This document shows positions 29,671 through 37,482 of a stretch of 37,482 nt of DNA, piece by piece; within the stretch, counting starts at the first letter, position 1, and every line of letters begins with the position of its first letter. This DNA is from Bacteroidetes bacterium MED-G20 (GTDB lineage: Bacteria > Bacteroidota > Bacteroidia > Flavobacteriales_D > Parvicellaceae). Made by a program: the position numbers and the translations under genes. The stretch lies in contig CAJJCR010000011.1 in NCBI GenBank assembly GCA_905182745.1, positions 1 to 37,482 of the forward strand, in the 5' to 3' direction. The notes under the pieces are model-generated. The model had not been told where the DNA came from and ran no database searches. It saw only the letters and a list, made by a program, of their open reading frames with translations.

Positions 29671-30193
29671 TTATTTTTCATTCTTTAATCTTTTTAATAT
29701 ATTCCACCTTGGATCTTCTTCGCTACTAATTTGTTTTTGCGAGTATTCTTTCAAAAGTTTTATTTGCTTGGTATTACATTGGTTTTCTTTATGAATTACT
29801 CTTTTTGGAAAATTTACTAAAAAGTATTCGTAAAATAATTGGCCAATATTGTATTCAAAGCTTTCATTCAGGGAGGTACACAATATCGCCCTTGATGACT
29901 TCTTGACTCTTGGTGAAGAAATTTGATCAGACAATTAAATTTATTACTAATCGGAACCTTTCACCAAGTCTAGACATCTATCACAAAAAACTTCGCAATA
30001 ACCACTGTAACTAAACCTTAAATCCATCAATAAATTCTCTTTTCTGAATTCTAAGTTTAAAGAAATTTTACAGCCGACTGTAACGGGAATAATTAAAAAT
30101 ATCAAAGAACGATTTATCTATTTCAAAGTCAAAAAAATTTGATCCAAGTTTAAGGCTTGAAAATGGAATACAAAATTCTTTTAATTCTTTCAT
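29671..30193 (-). CDS. yceD: YceD/DUF177-family protein (frameshifted)
   Basis: A conserved small protein nearly always encoded just before rpmF; bacterial and plastid members are linked to 23S rRNA accumulation. The ATG at 30193 gives MKELKEFCIPFSSLKLGSNF and FDFEIDKSFF. Other frames then give LNLEFRKENLLMDL and CEVFCDRCLDLV, with the family's paired cysteines. The last frame gives GDIVYLPE, FEYNIGQLFYEYFLVNFPKR and EDPRWNILKRLKNEK, the standard DPRW ending. Frame changes occur near 30080, 29950 and 29890. The repaired length of about 174 residues is normal. Confidence 0.85.
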
Positions 30194-30209
30194 TCCTTGA
30201 AATAGCATG

Positions 30210-30217
30210 CAAATTTA
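30210..30217 (-). promoter_or_regulatory. Candidate -7 element for the yceD-rpmF-plsX-fabH-accBC operon
   Basis: The minus strand reads TAAATTTG, matching TAnnTTTG, 17 bases upstream of the yceD ATG in the short gap after the M23 peptidase gene. No clear -33 TTG is visible. A transcript from here would have a leader of about ten bases. Confidence 0.3.
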
Positions 30218-30243
30218 CGTATAATGAACTTAAGAAAAAAACT

Positions 30244-31140
30244 TTATTGAAAATTGATGAACTTTTCTGGATCCATGGGGTAACCATTGTGCCAAAGTTC
30301 AAAATGTAAATGAGGACCTGTCGAGTGTTCTCCACTATTACCAACAATAGATATTGGCTCTCCTGCATCTACATAATCTCCTATTTTTTTTAGAACTTCT
30401 GAGCTGTGCTTGTAAATAGATAGTAAATTATTTTTATGCTGAATATGAACCACATGCCCATCTGTTGGGGACCAGTTTTGATAAACGATAGTTCCTTTAA
30501 GGATAGCAACCACAGCTTCGTTTTTAGGAGCAATAATATCTACTCCAAAATGTCCTGATGAAATATTCATTTTGTTGGTTAATTCTCCAGCTAAAGGTGG
30601 GAAAAGTAATAACTCAGGAAGAACATCCTTGGTTAGAGCACCACCAGGAATCACGTCAATATCGTATTTCTCTCTTTTGTCAACTTTTTCTCTAATTGTC
30701 ACTTGAGAACGAAAGTTCATTTTTAGTATTTATATTTTGTGATTTAAAGACTTTTCCAGAGCTATCTCTATTAATTGGCATATCTCCTTTGACAATCTTT
30801 TGGAAGTTAGTTATATACTGTTCTTCTTTACTAATTTTACTAATTAAGTCATTTAGTTTTTGATCCAGCTCTATATTCTTGTCTATAAGCTCTTTTTGAG
30901 CTGTCACACTGGGATATCCTGGAACAAAATTTTTAATAGAACTGTAGGATATCAATAGAAAAAATAAGATTGAAAATACAATTATAGAAACTAGAAAAAC
31001 AATAATAAAGAAAACTTGGAAGTAGTGAAATTCCTTTTTTCTTCAAAACTTCCCTCGTCTAGGACTACAACTCTTTTTTTTTCTTGCAGATTCTTAAGCC
31101 AAATTGTGAACTTTGATTTAGTTTTTATTGTTTTGCCCAT
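30244..31140 (-). CDS. Membrane-anchored M23 (LytM-like) peptidoglycan peptidase (frameshifted)
   Basis: A zinc endopeptidase predicted to cut peptidoglycan cross-bridges from the periplasmic face. From ATG 31140: MGKTIKTKSKFTIWLKNLQE, a basic cytoplasmic tail, then one transmembrane helix (FFIIVFLVSIIVFSILFFLL). A coiled-coil-like stretch follows (DKNIELDQKLNDLISKISKE). The M23 domain has GHFGVDIIAPKNEAVVAIL with the H-x3-D zinc ligands, and GPHLHFELWHNGYPMDPEKF with the HxH motif. It ends FINFQ at 30244. Breaks lie near 31040-31060 and 30715. The repaired length is about 298 residues. It is divergent from sprE with bactofilin beyond, a neighbourhood resembling the M23-bactofilin pairs (Csd1/CcmA type) that shape cells. 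Confidence 0.88.
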
Positions 31141-31165
31141 TTATTTATTAATTATGCAAATATCT

Positions 31166-31192
31166 CAAATATATTTACTCTAAATTAAACAA
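31166..31192 (-). promoter_or_regulatory. Candidate Bacteroidota promoter for the M23 peptidase gene
   Basis: On the minus strand TTG (31192-31190) is followed after 16 bases by TATATTTG (31173-31166), a near-consensus TTG/TAnnTTTG pair with slightly short spacing. It lies 26 bases upstream of the ATG at 31140. This is the best promoter match in the window. Confidence 0.45.
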
Positions 31193-31264
31193 TCTTTAAT
31201 TGAATAAATAACTAATACAATAAGTTCAATAGATTGTAGTTAATATTACAGATATAATTTTTTA

Positions 31265-33924
31265 ATGAAACTGATCAAGAGCTTTTATTATATTTTTTGT
31301 ATTTCTATTGCTTTGGTCCTGATAGTAAAGAAAAAAACAAAGTTTTAAATAGAAAATTTCACAATTTACACGCAAAATACAACGGGTTTTTCAATGCCAA
31401 TGAAATTATTAAAGTAACCTACAACGACTTTTTAAAAACAAGAAAAGAAAATTACAATTTAATTTTACCAATTTTTCCTCTTCCAAGTATGGAACAGTCT
31501 AAAAATTGGTACGCACCAATGGATACAGCATACAGAAAATGTGAACTTGTCATTTTCAGTCATAGAATGCCACATGCAAAAAAAGGAAAAAATAGAAATA
31601 GCGAGTGGTGTAAATACATTGATGATAACTGGATGACAATGGGTAAAACAAGATTTTATAAAAAAAATCTTTCAAAAGCATTGAAAATCTTTCAATATGT
31701 GGAAAACCATTATGAGATTGAAGACAATTACTATGAAAGTATTTATTGGCAATCGAAAGTTACTTATAGAAATGGGGGCTTTTGACGAAGCAGAAGAAAT
31801 TTTATTAAGCTTAATTATTAAGTTTGAGGAACAACAATTAGAATCTAAAAATCAAGAAAAACTTACACCGAAACAAAAATTAAGAATAGCATTGATTTAC
31901 GACGAAAGAATGGACTATTTAGAGAGTAAAGAGCCCCTTGTTTCTTCAAATATCATTAATGAAATTTATCCAACTTTAGCAGATCTCTATATTCAAAGCA
32001 AGTCTTATAAGAAAGCTATTGAAAACCTAGAAATTGCTGTTGTCAACAAACACAAAAAAGCTTTTAAAACAAGACTATTTTTCGTTCTCGCCCAATTATA
32101 CCATTTGGAAAACAATTTCAAAGCCTCCCTGTACTATCAAGAAGTTGTAGAAAGAAATCCAGAATATGAAATGGCTTTTCAGGCAAAAATCAATAGGGCT
32201 CTTTCTTTTAGCGGAAGAGATTCTAAAGCGATCAAATCCCAATTGTTAAAGATGCTTAAAGACGATAAAAACATTGAATATTTTGATCAAATTTATTATG
32301 CTCTTGCTGAGATTTCATTTAAAAATGATGCAGAAGAATTAGGAAAAGAACAACTTCAAAAGTCAATTAACTTAAGTACAAATAATTTGTCTCAAAAAAT
32401 TAAGTCTATGAAAAGAATGGGAGATTTATTTTTTGAAAAGTCTCAGTATATTACATCTTATCTCTACTACGATTCAATTCAAAAAACAGCATTGAAAGCT
32501 TATAAAAATAAAAACCAAGTAGATAAAAAGTACAAGCTGCTAAAAAATATTTTTATCCATAAAACTTTAATAGAAAAAAACGATAGCTTATTTTATATAT
32601 GCTCCTTAGACCCCAAGCAGAGAACCGATAAGATTTATGAAGTTTTAGATTTAGAACTTGCTAAAAGAGCCAAAAAATCAGAAGCACCATTATTAACTAA
32701 TTCTAATAAAGAATTGTCTATTCCTAGTAGCAATAGTCCCGATTAATCAATCTTTTTTTATTTGGGACCAAAAAATGTTGGAGCGTGGTAAAAGTAGAGT
32801 TTGATAAAAAATGGGGAAAAGAATACCAGAAGACAACTGGAGAAGAGGTACTAAAACTGCTATTTTTTTAGATGATAATGAAGAACCTACTCTTTCTTTC
32901 TTAAATAGTGAATTATTTGATGATCTTTCCAAAAGCCTTCCATGCGATGACCAAAATAAATTGAAATCCATGAATGACTCTATTATGATTTCACTATTTA
33001 ACCTTGGTCTAATACACCACTATGAGACAAAGAATCTTCAACTTTCAGAGAAATATTTTAAAAGAATAATTGAAAATTACCAGCCTGAAACTCAATCCAT
33101 TGCTTCCATCTACGAATTACATAATATTTACCAAGACTTAGAGAGAGCAAAAGAAAGCAATGAGATGAAGGAACTGCTATCTAAGAAAATATCCAAAAAG
33201 AAAATATTCAAAACTTTTATTTGGAGGCGAAAATTTAATACTAATAAAAAAGCAAAGAAAAAAGAACAAAAATTTATCTGTCACTTGTTTTTGCTTATTT
33301 ATAATCCAATATTACGTAAAGTTTTAGAAACTTGCTCCCATAAAACTCAAAGACTCGACCAATCCTCTGATTTGTCAATATGGCTTATTAAAAGCCTACT
33401 CTTTAAAGAAGCTCAACGATACTGCAAATAGTAGCAGAGAATTAATAAAAACTTTAAAATTAATATCGACTCAATGTTTAGGGACAGATATTGCGGATCA
33501 AGCGATTGCTGTTTTAAATGATTTAAAAATTAAAACTGCTCAAAATTTAATAAATAAAGAAAAATGGAAATTTAATTTTAGTCCAGACACTTTACATTAT
33601 TTTGTTTTAGATCCAAAGGGAGGATTTTCTATGAATAAAGCAAAAAATAACGTAGCAGATTTTAATTCGGTTAATTTTTCAGATTTAAAATTAAAAGTTT
33701 CCAGTACGTTTTTGAACACATCAGATCAAATGATAATTGTTAAACGTTTCAATAATAGTCAAAAAGCGCTTGATTATTATCTAACTTTTAAAGTCAATAA
33801 TGGAGCTAATAAAAGCTATAGAAAAGAGAAATTTTTTGTGGTGACTCCCCAAAACTTGAAAGAATTATATTTGGAAAAAAATGCAGATAATTACCTCAAA
33901 TTTTTTAAAGAATTTTATCAATAA
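31265..33924 (+). CDS. sprE: SprE/PorW-like TPR lipoprotein of the type IX secretion system (frameshifted)
   Basis: A homologue of SprE (Flavobacterium gliding/secretion) and PorW (Porphyromonas), an outer-membrane lipoprotein needed for T9SS. The ATG at 31265 begins MKLIKSFYYIFCISIAL; the frame breaks where a lipobox is expected (about 31310). KNKVLNRKFHNLHAKYNGFF and NANEIIK follow, the very conserved start of this family, then NYNLILPIFPLP. TPR-like helices run through most of the protein (YIQSKSYKKAIENLEIA, AQLYHLENNFKASLYYQEV). The C-terminal domain has HYFVLDPKG, KKAKNNVADFNSVNFSDLK-like spacing around 33640, and QMIIVKRFNNSQKALDYYLT, ending FFKEFYQ. Breaks lie near 31310, 31770, 32750 and 33200-33400. 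The span of about 886 codons is the family's normal size. Confidence 0.85.
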
Positions 33925-33944
33925 GCTAACTTTCTTGTTTTTTG

Positions 33945-33952
33945 TATATTTG
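33945..33952 (+). promoter_or_regulatory. Candidate -7 element upstream of the bactofilin gene
   Basis: TATATTTG (TAnnTTTG) lies 8 bases before the first in-frame ATG (33961) and 32 bases before a second ATG (33985). If used, transcription would begin near 33959, which would favour initiation at 33985 or a near-leaderless mRNA. It gives bactofilin a possible promoter separate from sprE. No clear -33 TTG. Confidence 0.3.
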
Positions 33953-33960
33953 TAAAAATT

Positions 33961-34401
33961 ATGGTATTTAAATCGGACAAGAGCATGGCAAATTATAATA
34001 ATAATCAATCTCCAGAGCGATTAAACAGAATAGTTGAGGGTACACATATTGAGGGAGATATTAAATCTGATTCCAATATAAGAATTGACGGCTACCTCAA
34101 AGGAACAATCACTGTAAAGGGTAGACTAGTGTTGGGGCCAACTGGAAAAATAGATGGAAATATCTATTGTAAAAATGCAGATTTAGAAGGTAAATTAAAT
34201 GGCGTTATTGAAGTAGACGAACTTCTTACACTTAAAAGCACTGCTAAACTTCAGGGAGAGATTTCTACCAACAAACTTTCTATTGAGCCTGGAGCAATAT
34301 TTTCAGGAAATTGTAAAATGGGAGCAGTTCTCAAAGACATTACTTCTTCAGAAGAATCAAGAGTGGAAGCTAAAGAAGTTATTAATGAGAAAACAGCTTG
34401 A
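33961..34401 (+). CDS. Bactofilin (polymer-forming cytoskeletal protein)
   Basis: An intact small cytoskeletal protein that self-assembles into nucleotide-independent filaments, often recruiting cell-wall enzymes. After a variable N-terminal tail (MVFKSDKSMANYNNNQ), residues about 20-125 form the right-handed beta-helix of the DUF583/bactofilin family. Landmarks are RIVEGTHIEGDIKSDSNIRI, DGYLKGTITVKGRLVLGPTG, KIDGNIYCKNADLEGKLNG, TLKSTAKLQGEISTNKLSIE and GAIFSGNCKMG. An acidic tail follows. The alternative start MANYNNN at 33985 is possible given the promoter candidate just upstream. Bactofilins in Bacteroidota are commonly next to an M23 peptidase; here the peptidase lies on the far side of sprE in the opposite direction. 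Confidence 0.93.
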   Translation: MVFKSDKSMANYNNNQSPERLNRIVEGTHIEGDIKSDSNIRIDGYLKGTITVKGRLVLGPTGKIDGNIYCKNADLEGKLNGVIEVDELLTLKSTAKLQGEISTNKLSIEPGAIFSGNCKMGAVLKDITSSEESRVEAKEVINEKTA

Positions 34402-34463
34402 AACGATTAAAGCTTATTAGCCCATATAAACTAAAATTTACCAATATTTAAAAAGTATATAAA

Positions 34464-35293
34464 ATGAATACCAAATTATTAGTTCCAACAGATTTTTCAG
34501 AAGTAGCTCAGTCCGCTATGCAACATGCTATAAAATTTGCAGAAATTATTAATGCAGATGTAGTCTTATTACACGTAGTAAATTCTAGAGATGAGGTAGA
34601 AGAAGCTAAAGAAAAGCTCAGCAAGGAGAGATAACTTTAGGAAACTCTTTTTCTAATACCTGTAACATAACTTCTTTTGTAAGAATTGGAAATATATTTG
34701 AAGATATTGGAGATGTTGCAGCTGAACTAGGAATTTCTCTAATTTTTATGGGAACTCACAAAGCTAGTAGATGGCAAAAATTAGTTGGAAGTAGAGCAAT
34801 TAAAGTTATTACTAGTTCACCAGTGCCATTTATTGTTACTCAGGAAAAGTTGATGAACTCCAACGGATATGACAATATTGTTGTTCCTCTAGATTTAAAT
34901 GTAGAAACCAAACAAAAACTAGAGTTGGTAGCAAAAATTGCTAATTATTTTGATTCAGAAGTACACTTATTAACCAACGATGTTTCGGATGAATTTATTA
35001 AAACCAAACTTAAGGCAAACCAAATCTGGGCGAGTAATTATCTAGAATCCAAAGAAATTAAAAACTCCTCTCACTTAGTCGGCCAAGGAGATAGCTTAAC
35101 AGAGGGTATTTTCAAACTTTCTAAAGAAGTTGATGCTGACTTGATAGCCATTATGAACCTTGCAGATGAAACTGTCTTAGGCCTTTTTGAAAATTCTTTT
35201 CAAGAAGAAATTGTGGCTAATGATTTAAAAGTTCCAGTACTTTGTGTTAACCCTCATTCTGTAACTAAAGTATCAGGTATTTTAGTTCGATAA
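34464..35293 (+). CDS. Tandem UspA-domain universal stress protein (one frameshift)
   Basis: A cytoplasmic nucleotide-binding stress protein with two Usp domains. The ATG at 34464 gives MNTKLLVPTDFSEVAQSAMQ, the classic Usp beta-1/alpha-1 start. The frame breaks near 34630 after EEAKEKLSKE and resumes ITLGNSFSN and RIGNIFEDIGDVAAELGISL, then IFMGTHKASRWQKLVGSRAI. MGTHKxSxxxxLxGSxAxxV is the family's phosphate-binding G-x2-G-x9-G-type region in variant form. The second domain (NIVVPLDLNVETKQKLELVA to PVLCVNPHS) lacks the ATP-loop glycines. It lies between bactofilin and lysS, five bases before the latter. Confidence 0.85.
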
Positions 35294-35298
35294 ATTAG

Positions 35299-37003
<1,705 letters not shown>

Positions 37004-37148
37004 TTTTTTTTTCGCTACAATAACTATATTTAAATACTTTTAAGAGTTGATTCGTATTAATAAAACGTTAAACGTTCAATTATTTGATAAACAGATTAAG
37101 GTGAACATGTTTTCCTATTCTAAACAAATTATAATTGATTCTCTTTAA

Positions 37149-37482
37149 AAAGCTATAATTTTATTAGCTTTAGTCTTGTTAATTAATCCTTTTTTTTTCT
37201 CAAAACACCTAGATTGTTTTTTATTTGAAGTTCTCACTTAAGCTAAAGAACTCAAATAAGAGGACCAATAAAAAATATCCCAGTAGAGTTAAAGTGTTTT
37301 AGAACTTTTAAAAAACAGCTCAATGAGCTGCTTAATATAAAGAGGGTTAAATTTCATTATATTGACTCTATTTTAAAAGAAAACAAGCTCCCTACATCAT
37401 TTGAGTTTTTGCCCTTGGTTTTATCTGGATATAAGTCCAGCCATACAACAGAGTTTTCATCTAAAGGAATTTGGGTATTAAG
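37149..37482 (+). CDS. Secreted lytic-transglycosylase-like protein, N-terminal part, catalytic Glu apparently absent
   Basis: The 5' part of a gene running off the right edge. A signal-peptide-like reading KAIILLALVLLINPFFFS starts at 37149 with its ATG apparently lost to an indel. After further frame changes the stretch from about 37260 reads RTFKKQLNELLNIKRVKFHY, IDSILKENKLPTSFEFLPLV and LSGYKSSHTTEFSSKGIWVL. This resembles the MltD-type SLT domain pattern LPxELxxLPxxES..., then S..GA.GLWQ. At the usual catalytic glutamate ('LPLVES') the sequence has leucine (TTA), and the usual WQ is WV. It could be a non-catalytic wall-binding relative or a diverged enzyme. The family call rests on a short segment. 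Confidence 0.5.

Noticed and set aside
31265-33924. Four separate small genes instead of one
   Set aside because: The pieces line up in order with the SprE/PorW family over its full length of about 886 codons, and each break is explained by a single indel.

Overview
The window looks like a chromosomal segment of an A+T-rich member of the Bacteroidota, probably a flavobacterium-like marine lineage. The evidence is the SusC/SusD outer-membrane pairs, a type IX secretion (T9SS) sorting domain on a secreted glycosidase, a SprE/PorW-type T9SS lipoprotein, the yceD-rpmF-plsX-fabH-accB-accC order, and TAnnTTTG-type promoter elements with few Shine-Dalgarno sites. No tRNA, rRNA, CRISPR array, insertion sequence or phage gene was recognised.

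A caveat governs the whole annotation. Most genes are broken by one or more single-base frameshifts, including ones a cell can hardly lose (lysS, accC, fabH, plsX, and also mfd). Homology continues cleanly in another frame after each break. I therefore read these as sequence or assembly indels rather than decayed genes, and I give one merged span per gene. The left end (1-770) also looks patched together from unrelated gene pieces.

Layout: (1) 1-6106, leftward, is an O-antigen/surface polysaccharide region. It holds a Wzz-like chain-length protein, an rmlC remnant, two tandem dTDP-4-keto-6-deoxyglucose 3,4-ketoisomerases (FdtA/QdtA type), a left-handed beta-helix acetyltransferase, a DegT-family aminotransferase, a Wzx flippase and a GT4-like glycosyltransferase. 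Together these would make and use a dTDP-3-acetamido-3,6-dideoxyhexose (Fuc3NAc or Qui3NAc). (2) 6228-7356 holds a flavodoxin and a divergent YkuK-family RNase H-like protein. (3) 7359-19850 is a polysaccharide-utilisation-like locus: susC-susD-GH5 leftward and a second susC-susD pair of a different SusD subclass rightward, back to back over a 200-bp very A+T-rich spacer. (4) 19902-25669 holds aspartate kinase, fructose-1,6-bisphosphatase and mfd. (5) 25616-30193, leftward, is the fatty-acid initiation cluster yceD, rpmF, plsX, fabH, accB, accC; accC overlaps mfd tail to tail. (6) 30244-34401 is an envelope cluster: an M23 peptidase (leftward) divergent from sprE/porW followed by a bactofilin. 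(7) 34464-37482 holds a tandem universal stress protein, lysS and the start of a secreted lytic-transglycosylase-like protein that appears to lack its catalytic glutamate.

Functionally, the GH5 enzyme ends in a T9SS sorting domain, and the SprE/PorW homologue in the same window is a T9SS component. The SusCD pairs would import the glycan products. The wall peptidase and bactofilin plausibly act together in shaping the envelope that houses these machines.
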